A DNA stretch of 64,000 nt from Manduca sexta. Taxonomy: Eukaryota; Arthropoda; Insecta; Lepidoptera; Sphingidae. Under the pieces are notes generated by a model that saw only the letters and a list, made by a program, of their open reading frames with translations, ran no database searches and had not been told where the DNA came from. Where the stretch lies: assembly GCF_014839805.1 (NCBI RefSeq), contig NC_051116.1:7421556-7485555 (forward strand). Direction: 5' to 3'. The translations under genes were made by a program, and so were the position numbers. This document shows, in pieces, positions 13,025 through 23,866 of the stretch. Position 1 is the stretch's first letter. Each line of letters opens with the position of its first letter.

Positions 13025-13195
13025 GTGCAGGAACGTAGCTACTCCCGTAACAGTGATATAGGGCCTCAGAGCTTCAGGGTCCCTCTTGGCCTATACTAAC
13101 ATCAAACTCTGCGGGCGCTCGTAAGTTCAATGTCCTGAAGGGTCCCCAACAAATTTTAATATAGGCCCCTATGTGGCAAGCTACGCTAATTACAG
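13025..13195. repeat. Possible small inverted-repeat element
   Basis: ACGTAGCTACTCCCG and ATATAGGGCCTCA at the left oppose ATAGGCCCCTATGTGGCAAGC and TACGCTAA at the right when reverse-complemented. GC content is above the neighbours. No target duplication was identified. Confidence 0.35.
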
Positions 13196-13499
13196 AAGCT
13201 ATTTTAGGTTTTATGAAATAGAGCAAATCATTACTATATCCAAGGCATAATTAAAATTCATTAGGTTCTCTATTCAATAACACAGAAAACTACATGTTGT
13301 TTGTATTGATACCGTCTGGAAGTCTTAATTATTTTACATTAATTTCTTACGCTATCCGTGATGTGGAACGTTATTGCTACAAAGAAACAATGTGAAACTT
13401 ATAAGTCAAGAAGTGATCGTTGAAAACGGCCTTTTGTTTTTTTTCCTCGTTTATTATTTCGATCAAGGTTTCTTAAAATTCAAATATAAGCTTGATTTA

Positions 13500-13693
13500 A
13501 ATTACATATTATAAACATAGTCCTCTTTTTGTCTGTATTTGTTATCGATTTTCTCAAAAACTACTGAACAGATTTTTATGAAATTTGGTATGGAGAGAGT
13601 TTAAGACTCTGGGAAGGTTATAGGCTATTTTCTATCCCGGGAATTTAATCCCGGAAAACTCCTTCACGTGGTAGAATCGCCAGCAATAGCTAG
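13500..13693 (+). mobile_element. Helitron-like fragment
   Basis: Shares TGTCTGTATTTGTTATCG, a TTTGGTATGGAGAGAG run and TATCCCGGGAA with the copies at 31725 and 35360, and ends CTAG|T at 13690-13694. The GC-rich terminal hairpin is eroded here. The 5' end is approximate. Confidence 0.6.
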
Positions 13694-14044
13694 TCTGAAA
13701 TATAACAAAAAGTTACTTATCTGCGAGATAGGACACTGCTACATCGATCAAGCCAGTCGATACGCAAAGATATTTACAACTTGACTACCATTCTAAAATC
13801 TAATCTCTCGAATCTAACATTCTAAATAAAGTCTCTACTCTCTAATCTTCAAAAATAATTCAATTTCCTATCAAATTCAACTCTCGTAAGTTGCACCAAA
13901 CACAATGTCAGTCACGCATTGATAGTGAATCTTAAATTGTTTGAATAAAAGTGCATCGCTCGTTGGGAACACTTAGCGACCGTTGTCTCTGATTATCGTT
14001 GTATAACAGTCATAAACAATAAGTTCCTAGCTTTATTGAGTCAT

Positions 14045-14345
14045 TGGTAGGTCTCTCATATGTGAGAGTCCGTCGGGTAGCTACCACTACAATGTCTATT
14101 TCTGCCGCCAAGTAGTGTGTAGTCACTGTTGTGTTCCGGTTTGAAGGACATTGTAGCCAGTGTAAATATTGGACATAAGATTTAATATCTCATATCTCAG
14201 GATAGTGAGCGCAGTGGAATACCAAACAATACTTTGTAATTCAAGGTGTTGGTGTTTCTACTCTTTATGGGCGATCGTGTCATTTATCATCAGGCGAACG
14301 GCAAACTCGTCTCGTCATTCAAAAATAATTTAATAAATAAAAAAA
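14045..14345 (+). mobile_element. Family-B retroposon
   Basis: Plus-strand copy with the head hairpin CTCTCATATGTGAGAG intact and a tail of CTCGTCATTCAAAAATAATT plus AT-rich sequence. Confidence 0.85.
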
Positions 14346-15548
14346 GTCATTACTTTCATCTAAGTTTAATTAAACATATTACGATGTTCTCGTCCTATAT
14401 TTCGCCAGCTATGTTAAGTCTGTGATTTTCATTTGCACAATTTCAGACTCCGGGCTGATACAATACAAAACACGATACCACTTTACCCGATCTTAGATCG
14501 ACTGAAAGACCATAGCAGTCGTATTTACTTGATATAATATAGGTTATAGAGACAACTAAGGTCCTTCGGACCTTGCACGAATGGAAACTTACTTGGAAAA
14601 CTAAAAATACTTATGCGTAATAAATTCCGCGCATATTTCTCGCGCTTGTCCAACGCAAGCATCCATTAGTAAACAAAATATACGTGCGCAAAATAATTCA
14701 AAGTTAAGGAAAAATACTGATAAAAACTATAGATAGGCTTTAGGTAATGAGGAGATATTTATTACATTTATATTTTATTTTGTGTAAATGTAAAATTTAG
14801 GTAGATTGTAACTTTGACTTCGGATGAACAAACTCAGTCCGCTCCGTGACCACGAAGGCTGCAGTTTTTGAAACGTCGTGCGAAAATTATAATATAAAAA
14901 CCGCGATAAAATCCACAAAAATCTTTGTTTTGCAATGTTTTCGTTTTTGGTTTATAAAAATATATTTCAAAGGGTTGAGATCATTAAAGAAAAACCATTG
15001 AAGCATGTACAAGAGTTTTGAAATTATCCATTTATTTTTGTGTCTGTGTATCGTAGCAAATATCAAAGTCAACGAGTGAAATCTAGATCCTTCTATGAGG
15101 TTCAGATAAAGCCACTGCTCCATAAAAGGCGCACTATCATTTCTAATGCATCGGGGCCTTATAAGCAAACAGAAACAGAAACAAACTACCATAAATCTAA
15201 TAGACTAGGTCATGATTGTACGGGAATACATGTATATTTCTAGAACATTCTAAATCTTATTAGTATTTGTTCAGCAACAAAAATACAAATACTCTTTACT
15301 GTAACCATTGTTAAATGGAGAGACACAAACAAGATTAATACATGTTCTTAAATCAATGGTGTACAATGGGCTCACTCTTTGGGGAAAAGTTTTTAACGCG
15401 AGACAGCAGCTGTGCCCCTGGCATTGATATCGATAGGCAATGTTACTACTGACCATCAGGTAGGCCGTTACCTCGTCTGCCTTAGGAGGCAATAAAAAAA
15501 TTAATTGGTTTATAAACATGTTTTTTTTTATTTATTTTTTTTATACAT
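14346..15548. other. Mostly gene-free stretch containing one family-F repeat
   Basis: Apart from 14785-14940 and the short family-E-like words at 14445, nothing is recognised. Opposing ORFs at 14887-15192 and 15040-15243 overlap and neither has family features. Confidence 0.45.
14785..14940 (+). repeat. Family-F repeat
   Basis: Shares CCGTGACCACGAAGGCTGCA, TTTTTGAAACGTCG, AAAATTATAATATAAAAACC and GCGATAAAATCC with three other stretches (28160-28350, 34560-34735, 35955-36110). Non-coding; class unknown. Confidence 0.7.
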
Positions 15549-15785
15549 ATACAGCACGGTGACCCCCACTACTGATGGTAAGTGGAGTGGAGTCCGATAG
15601 AATGTCGACTGACGAGAGATGATTACTCCTCGACTATCGATACAGTTATCGGCCTGTTGGAACCGGATATACACAGGCTGATCCCGGAACGCGACACTTA
15701 CGTGAGCCACTATGGTGGGTTTTAACACCTTGTGTATATTGGTCGATATTCGGGCTGATATAAAATATATTCTACCACCAGCAAC
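15549..15785 (+). repeat. Family-C repeat, near full length
   Basis: Defines family C: start ACGGTGACCCCCACTACTGA, TGGTAAGTGGAGTGGAGTCC, the hairpin region GTCGACTGACGAG ... CTCGACTATCGAT, GGCCTGTTGGAACCGG, GGCTGATCCCGGAACGCGAC, then TATAAAATATATTCTACCACC at the end. No protein is coded and no target duplication is seen. I do not know its transposition class. Confidence 0.85.
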
Positions 15786-15809
15786 CATATAAACCATAAA
15801 ATATGTCTA

Positions 15810-16132
15810 ATAATAATAATATCAGCCCTGTATTATATACTCGCCCACTGCTGAGCACGGGCCTCCTCTACTACTGAGAGGGATTAGGCCTTAGTCCACC
15901 ACGCTGGCCTAGTATGGATTGGTACACTTCACACTTCGAAATTCGTATAGAGAACTTCTCAGATGTGCAGGTTTCCTCACGATGTTTTCCTTCACCGTTA
16001 AAGCGAACGATAAATTCACAAAGAATACACACATGATTTTTTAGAAAAGTCAGAGGTGTGTGCCCTTGGGATTTGAACCTGCGGACATTCGTCTCGGCAG
16101 TCCGTTCCATACCCAACTAAGCTATCGCCGCT
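15810..16132 (-). mobile_element. SINE family A copy, near consensus
   Basis: Tail (TAA)n ATATCAGCCCTG, body, B box GGATTTGAACCTGCGG and head AAGCTATCGCCGC. One of the least diverged copies. Its minus-strand ORF is an accident of the repeat. Confidence 0.9.
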
Positions 16133-16354
16133 TTCAAAAATATGTCTATATTCCTGTTTTATGTCTATCTTGAACACTAAGCGATAGATGATCAATTCCT
16201 TAACCTATTAGCGAAATAAATATTCAACTCTATCGTACTGACATCAGCATCCTGTCATTTGTTAAACCTACCGGAATAATAGTGCCTAATGACCAAGATT
16301 GCGGGGTGACAGTTCGATGCAATGCAATTTTGCAAACTTTTTATTAATGAGAGC

Positions 16355-16446
16355 CACTTTATTCACTGCACGTGGTGTGAAATCCAAGAAATATCGACTG
16401 GCAAGAGATTAACCCCTTAACAATCAGCAATTATGCCGGCTTATAC
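16355..16446 (+). repeat. Family-C fragment, degenerate
   Basis: Recognisable by CACTGCACGTGGTGTGAAAT, ATCGACTGGCAAGAGATTA and AATTATGCCGGC. Confidence 0.55.
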
Positions 16447-16876
16447 ATCCAAACTACCACTACAAAATAACGTTGTTAGCAACTCTCACCTACTGTGAAA
16501 AAACTACCCTCCAAAATTATTAATATAAAACTGGCAACCCTGCCTATGAAGTCCTTTAATGGCAAGCCAGATACGATCAGTACAACCGTTCGCCAGGCAC
16601 GGCGCATGTGCCTCCTTATACGATCTGAATGAGATGTCACGTCGACCTGAAGATGGGTTGTGATGAGCATCTAAATTTTATCCATAGCAATTTGATAAGC
16701 TTTGTAGCTCAGTGGTAGTCCTTGAGTGAATCATTTACGATCTAAAAGAAAAAGAATTATAACCTATAAAATTGTGATCAGTTAATTTAGGGCTATTTTC
16801 CGTCATTATGGCTAATGGATTTAATTTTTCATATCAAAGGATTAGGAAATATTAGATGTAGGTAATATATTAAAAT

Positions 16877-17076
16877 ACTGGTGGCAGGATATATTTTATA
16901 TCCGTCCGGATAGCGACTACCGTATACAAGGTGTTAAAATCCGCTATAGTGGCCCACATAAGTGTCGCGTTCAGGGATCAGCCTGTGTATATCCGGTTCT
17001 ACAGGCCGGCATAATTGTGTCGACTGTCGAGGGGTAATCTTCTTTCGTCAGTCAAAATTTTATTGGACCCTACTAT
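16877..17076 (-). repeat. Family-C repeat
   Basis: Minus-strand copy from GGTGGCAGGATATATTTTAT to the hairpin region and TTATTGGACCCTAC. The start segment is missing. Confidence 0.82.
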
Positions 17077-17439
17077 ATATTTTATATCGTAAGCGGTGTT
17101 TTTGTAGCTGTATCTTTAAATTTAGATGTATTATTTTTGTTATTAATTATAATTATTTAATTTATATGTATTTTGTTACAGGTAACACTCAGGCGCATTC
17201 ACTTACCTTTTGTGACCAGGAACCCCGGTTTGGATAACAATATTATTACAAACAATGCAATTTAAGCGTATATTTATACAATTTTAGACTCCATTACCTC
17301 AACTTTTTATTTCTTCTTAAACATTAATTTAATAGATACTTGACCAATATAAAACTAATTCCTACGTCAATCATTTCCTAAAGGGCAAACGGGTTTCAAA
17401 AGTTAACACGCACGTGCCCTTCTATTTACAAACTTATTA

Positions 17440-20400
17440 AATAAAAAAGCCATAAAACGTAAATTGATATGAAGATTTATTATCTAGCGAGGTGGACGCG
17501 TAATTTCGTCGAGACTCCTGTCGTGTGGACGTTTAGAGTCGTCTCGCGTATTGTTCATATTTATACGAACCTGTTTTGTTTGGAACCGCATCACCGAAAC
17601 TCTCTGCGGGATACTAGGACCCGTGTTAGTAATTGTGACCTAGGGAAGTAGGGAAAGAAATACTTTTAATAATATGCTGGTTAACCCTCAGCTTTGTCAG
17701 CAGTCTCAGGAATGTCCGTCATACAAACATAAATTAGAAACCCTCATTTTGTCAACTAATTATTAAATAAATTTAATATGGATAACTTTATTATCGGACA
17801 ATTAAATCTCCACAACGATAGGGTGGCGACGTCGGAATTAGATACGTTAGTTCGGGATTATAAACTCGACGTTGTACTTGTACAGGAACAATATCAACAC
17901 GCTCGACTGCGTAGCAGAGTCGTACAGCTTGATAGCAGCTCACGAGCTGGCATTTATGTAGCGAACTCTAATTTCACTGTAACTTCAGTGCGTAATCTCA
18001 TGACGTCACACTGTGCAGTCGCGGAGGTTTCAAATCCGAGCTGTAAGGTTTTCATAGTGAGCTGTTACTTTCAATACTCGGACCCGGTAGGACCACATAT
18101 ACACCATCTCCGCCAGGTTTTACGATCACTTGCAGGTCGTAAAGTAATTATAGGCGCTGACGTTAATGCGTCATCTACTCTTTGGTATGGCAAATATCGA
18201 TCCACCGATACCGATCGGCGTTGCGCCGTCGAAGATTTCATCGCAGAGATGAATCTTGGTATTCACAATACTCCCGATGCACCACCAACTTACTGTAGCC
18301 CTACGGGCGAGTCTTCTATTGACGTCACACTTTCTAGTGGAGACGTTCGACTTGATAGGTGGCGTGTCCTGCCGGATGCGTCATGTAGTGACCATCGCCT
18401 GATTGTGTACGAATTCTTGCCTAGATTGACACAAGGTTTTATTCATAACAACTATGATTTTAGATATAAAACTAAAGGGGCTAACTGGGACTTTTTTAGT
18501 TCTTTATTTGCTAGACATGCCAGAGATTTTACTCGCAATGATCTCTCACCTGAAACATGTGCTGAACTTATGTCGGCCACGTTCACATACTGTGCAGATG
18601 TTGCTATCGGTCGAGGTTCAATTACAAATACTCGTAGATGTGATTGGTGGAACGAAAATCTAGTCCACCTACGCCGAATTTTTCGTAGGGCGCGCAGGAG
18701 GTTTAATAGGCTTAAAAGCGTTGTGTCACAGGTGACACTTTTACATCTGCTTTTAATGAACTTAAAATTGCCAGGTCGCACTATAGAGCAGCAGTACAAA
18801 AATCGAAAGGTAATTTATTGCGTAAAATCGCCGCGCGGTTAGATAAGGAGGGCCCGTGGTCTCCTTTATACCAAGAGTTTAAAGCAAATAGACCAATTAA
18901 TTTATCTTACATCGATAATATTAAATTTAATAATAGCTATACGACTGGTATTGAGGAGACTACGGAAGCACTGTTGCATTCACTTATACCCGATGATATT
19001 ATTAATGACAACAATTATCACAACCAAATTAAAATGTGGGCCGCGGAATTGCCAAACTCTCCAGTCTCAAACCTTACGACATTAGATGAATTTATTGCCA
19101 TTGTTGCATCTCTGCCGTTAAACAAAGCCTCCGGCGAGGATAAAGTGTCTAACAAGATGATTAAAGAAGCGTGTAAATCAGCCGGAGATTCGTTACTATC
19201 TGTCTTTAACCGATGTATTGCTGAAGGTATATTTCCGCGAATATGGCGCTCCGGTTTCATTCGAATAATACCTAAAAGTGGCGACAAGGCTCCCGATGAT
19301 CCCAAGTCATATAGACCTATTACGTTGTTACCATCTTTAGGTAAACTTCTAGAACGCATCATTGTCCCTCGTCTGCTACCGGGCGGACCAGTATTTCACA
19401 AAAATCAATTCGGATTTACCATAGGTAGGTCGACTACAGACGCGGCAATATCGGTTAGAAGAACAGTAAGTATATCGGAACATAAATATGTACTCGGTAT
19501 CTTCTTAGACATCTCCGGTGCCTTCGACAATGCTTGGTGGCCTATGATACTTCTTAAGTTAAAAATACGAGGCTGCTATAGGAATATATATTCCCTAATT
19601 TACTCATACTTCTCGTACGGAACATCCAAACTGAAACTCGGCCACCATGCCGTGTCGAAGTCGCTGAGTATGGGATGTCCACAAGGCTCAGTTGTAGGTC
19701 CTTATTTATGGAATTTGAGCTTCGATGATTTTCTTTCAATTCCCTTACCTGTAGGATGCACTTTAACCGGATATGCGGATGACGGCCTCTTACTAATAGA
19801 ATCTAATAGTAGATCGGGGCTTGAAAGTTTGGCGGATACGTGTTTACAATTAATATCTGAATGGGGTGAAAGAAATCGCCTTACATTCGCACCTCACAAA
19901 ACGTTCCAACTGCTTTTAAAAGGTATATTAAAATCACCGCCGCGAATAAAATTTAATAATATTGTTGTAAAAAGGAAAGAATCGGTTTGTTATTTAGGTT
20001 TGATTTTAGAACGAAATTTTTCCTTTCTAGAGCATATAAAAACGTCGGGGAAAAATCAAAACGTAACTTTTACGCCTTGACAAGGATATCGACCTCTACG
20101 TGGGGACTGTCTTTCACTACGCTCAAAATCATCTATGGAGCGACTTACTTAGCTTGCATTACATACGGATCACCTGTATGGGCCGATAGGGCAACTATCG
20201 GTGCTGTGCGCAGGAAACTGCTCCAGAGTCAACGATTGGCGTTGATATTCTTGTGCAAGGCGTATAGAACTGTTAGTACAGAAGCTTTGCCTGTCCTCGC
20301 GGGTGTACTCCCTGTCGATTTGAGGTACAGCGTCGCGCCGCTATGTATTACTCAACCAGAGAGGATATGGATAAAAAGTTTCTTACGTCTCGCGAGCTCT

Positions 20401-21720
20401 TAAGAATCGATAGACTATTTAAAACGCACACTGATGTACACAACGAGTTATTAAATGAATGGCAATGTAGGTGGGACTCGTCTTCGAAAGGACGTCATTT
20501 ATATAAATACTTTCCGTACGTTCGCGATCGCCTAATTAAAACTTGGCTAGAAATAGATTACTGTGTATCGCAATTTCTTACCGGCCATGGTAATTTTAAG
20601 GGTAAACTGTTCTCATTTAGGCTGGTTGGTTCTCCTGCGTGCCCATGCTCTACACCTGGTTACGAGGTTGAACAATCTGCTCATCACGTACTTTGGGAGT
20701 GTGGTCTCTGGCATGAAGAGCGCAACATCATGTTAAACAGTATGCAAATAACATCTGGGGTTGTATACTACATGGACCTTGTTGAGACTAGACGGAATTT
20801 CCGTGCTTTCCGGCGTTTTTGCCATGCCTATTGTAATCAAATCTAACAGCTCATGTGATAGGACCCTTTCATTTAATTTTATCCGTGGTGCTTTATAACT
20901 AGCTTATCTAGTTGTAAACGTCCCTATCCTTGAGGTTAAATCGCCTCCCTTACATCATGATTTTGTCACCCGCATTGCTCTGGAGGGAAGTGGACAATTA
21001 ATATTTCCAACTCCTCCCTATTTTTCTATTTGATTAATTTCGTTGTGGGATAATGACATATTAGTTTTCCCTGAGACTCGCCGAGCTTCACTGCTCGGTG
21101 TCACAAAATGCGTGCCACTGCTGATCCTGGCTTACAGGAGTTGTAGTGGTGGGTGTGAGGGCGGGAAAGTCTCTGTAACCCTCAGCTTAGCAACTGTGGT
21201 CTAAGGAAGTAAGTAAGGGCAGTAGGGGAAGGAAAGGAAGGGAAAAGAAAGAGGTAACAAAGAGGGCTTTTGCTAATTCCAAAGTGGAGATCCTCAGCTT
21301 CTTAAATGCAGAGATCCAGGTAGGGGAGAAAGACAAGCTTGTTGGGGAAGAATAGAAATGGAGGGAAGGTTTTTAGAATAGAAGGAAAGGAAAAGAGGTG
21401 TTTGCCAGTAATTAGATCCTAATATTTTGGGTTTTATAAAAACCTAAGGACGGTTACCGTGCAGGATTCTTAGCGCTAAAAGATACTCCGTCCTTTATGC
21501 GCCGATGAAGGCTACCACGGATTTTGGTTGGAAAGGCAGTGAAGGGCATACACATGGGTAGGGACTCGGTCCAATGCTCACTCTAATGATGCTGTACTAC
21601 CGAGTGTCTACATAAGGTTGTAAGATCGGTGAACCCAATTGGAACGGTAATTCCAATCACAACCCCAAGTGATGGTAGCGATAAAGCGTTTTTCCCGCGA
21701 GATAATAAAACGGTCTTATA
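17440..21720 (+). mobile_element. Non-LTR retrotransposon (R1-clade-like), approximate extent
   Basis: Includes the ORF2 remnant, about 330 bases of possible 5' leader (17440-17777) and a 3' region after 20846 with a purine-rich tract (about 21205-21420, many GGAAGG and AAAGAG runs). The 3' limit is a guess: a segment at 21560-21690 is similar to one at 28905-29000, so it may belong to this element or to a separate repeat. I found no clear target duplication. The lack of ORF1 suggests 5' truncation or an internal deletion. Confidence 0.6.
17778..20846 (+). pseudogene. R1-clade-like LINE ORF2 (endonuclease-reverse transcriptase), frame-broken
   Basis: About 3.07 kb, close to the full length of R1-clade ORF2 (about 1,000 residues), but split over four pieces. 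17778-18842 holds the apurinic-type endonuclease: GQLNLHN, VLVQEQY, GADVNAS and the catalytic SDH near residue 205. 18818-20080 holds the reverse transcriptase: PLNKASGEDKVSN, YRPITLL, IFLDISGAFDNAWWP, GCPQGSVVGP and the active-site YADD. 19987-20403 and 20343-20846 hold the C-terminal part with a CPC...HH...C zinc knuckle. Frame changes fall near 18720, 20030-20050 and 20340-20400. ORF2 of this family nicks the target and copies its own RNA into the genome. A gag-like ORF1 is not seen upstream. R1/Waldo-type is my best assignment from the LDISGAFDNAWW and YADD style. Confidence 0.88.
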
Positions 21721-22094
21721 AAGATGTATTTATGCATTGAACTGTGCACCTTAGCTTGTATCTCATGTCCCAAATGCAGTACAAACCTGTTATAACTTGA
21801 TAGTTCGAGGTCAAATTTGAATCGTTTTGTACGATGTTGGGTGTCGAAATTTTGTACCCAGGTTAGTTAATTGGGATAGCACTTGAGTTTATGTCAGGTA
21901 CCTATTTTGGTTCCCGTAATGAATTATCTTATTTTATTTACGTAAATGCAAATCTATATTAAGTGAAGTCTCCGTTCCTCATACAGTCTAAATAGGTCAA
22001 TTGGCGCTGATCAATTAAAGGTAGATGAAGCTGATTTCTCTCACATACTATGACAACGGAAAAATAAAAATTATAAAAAAAAAAAAAGGGATGG

Positions 22095-22310
22095 ACCTAT
22101 TCTTTGACAGGGTTAATTACCTCTTTATCTTTTTATGTGATCAATTTCATTGTGAGTTAGACAATGCTCTTCTTAGATAATAGCCGATCTTCATAGCTCG
22201 TTGTCATAAATACTGCCGATCCTGGCTTATTATATAGTAGCAACTATATGGGTAAGACGGTGTCTTCAATATTTCCTCTCAGACCAATTTTCAGTTGGAA
22301 AAAATCATTC
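22095..22310 (+). repeat. Degenerate second copy of LINE 3' region
   Basis: Reads like a diverged version of 21010-21180. Shared landmarks are GATCAATTTCATTGTG, a CCGATCTTCATAGCTCG-like segment, TGCCGATCCTGGCTTA and a following run of short G-rich words. It has no coding capacity. Confidence 0.55.
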
Positions 22311-23541
22311 ATCTTAGTTTCTCAAATCGTAAGTCAATTTAATTAGACGTTTTATAAGTGGACATTCATGATAATACACAATTCAGTTAGTAATGAAGTC
22401 ATTGCTCATAAAAATAAACAGAAAACGTATTTCCCAGCCAAACAACGTTTCAAAGAAGTTTATAAATTAACCCGAGATAACCCGAATATTATGCACACAA
22501 ATGATTCAGAAATGAGTCAAAAAGATAATAATTATAACTCATGTGAAGAAATGCCGAAAGATTGTGTTTTATTTTCGATGACCCAATTAATTTAAATATA
22601 CAAGCGTGTATTTTTATTGTAGTGGCAGTTTATAAGAGCTATAGTTTGTGAGTGGATTTCGATATTAATGTGTGTTTTCGCATCACAACGCCTTCTGATA
22701 CATTTTTTATTGATGTTCCGCTCCTATTGGCCATAGCGTGATGTTATTAAGCCTATAGCCTTCCTCGATAAATGGGCTATCCAATACTAAAGGATTTTGT
22801 AAATTCGAACCACTAATTACTGAAATTAACGCGTTCAAACATACAAACTCTTTAGCTTTTTATAATAATATAGAAGTATAAATAATATGAAAAAAATGAA
22901 AAATGAAAAATTGTTTATTACAGCAAAACACATAGAACATAACATATAAAAAGAGATTAAACTTAAAACAGTATAATAATGTTTTTGCTCATCACAATGT
23001 ATCTGTGAACTATTTCCTTCGATTTCTTCACTAGGCAAGCCTGTATCGAAGAAATCGTCCTACGAGAATACAATTTATGTTCAGATAGCACTACAAAATC
23101 GAAATAACTTATATATTAAAAGTAATAAAATAAAATGGAAATTAAAAATTTAAACAAAAATAAAAATAAACATGCTTAAAATAAAATAACGGAGTGCCCT
23201 ACATAACAATTTTGCACGTGTATCACTTTTTTTAATTTTTAAATATGTGTATTATATTATATACCAACATTATTTTATTAACATAAGGCCACCTAGCATT
23301 CAAAAGTTAATAGGTCTTCAGTTTCACTGTAGTGTCAGTATTGTATTATTAAAATCAAGTGCCATTAAACTATACACAACCGTCAGTCAAAGCTCTGCAT
23401 AACGTATTTCTAAATAATTTTATATACAACTAGCTTCTGCTAGCAGCTCTGGTAGGGCGAAAAGGAAATTCCAAGACAAAATTGAGTCTATGTTTTAAGT
23501 TATACTTCTAGCAGTACATATGAGAAAATTGCATTCAATTT
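22311..23541. other. Gap between the LINE and the copia element
   Basis: AT-rich. A 75-codon ORF at 22368-22595 is hydrophilic with no recognisable motif. ACTAGCTTCTGCTAGCAGC near 23432 looks like a decayed Helitron 3' end. Otherwise nothing is recognised. Confidence 0.45.
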
Positions 23542-23718
23542 TGTTGTAAATATGGTATATGTTCTTAGTAATTAAATAAAGTTAGTAAAAAGATGTTATT
23601 GACATGAGTGTTTATTTCGGACTAAAGAGAAGTAACTATGGCAAACAAAATACAATTAGTTCTAAAAATAGAACATATAAAAAATAATAAGTCACGACGA
23701 AGGTTACAATCTCCAACA
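23542..23718 (-). repeat. 3' LTR of the copia element
   Basis: Identical to the other LTR over 177 bp. The internal side carries a short purine-rich stretch on the minus strand (AAGGGCGG, about 23719-23727) in the position of a polypurine tract. Confidence 0.93.
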
Positions 23719-23866
23719 GCCGCCCTTAATCGCAGTTGTGACAGAAAACAAAACAAATAAAATAATTAAGTTTCTAAACCTAAGTTAACTACACATCGTT
23801 TGTGTGCTAGAGGTCCGAGGGCCTTCGTTAGTACATCAGCAGGCATATCGTTACTTTTTATATATT

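Noticed and set aside
16690..16730. TTGTAGCTCAGTGGTAG, which looks like a tRNA D-arm
   Set aside because: No B box, anticodon stem or acceptor stem follows, so it is not a tRNA gene; at most an old fragment.
23641..23718. Small ORF inside the copia LTR (also at 27936)
   Set aside because: Short and in the LTR on the strand opposite to the element; chance.
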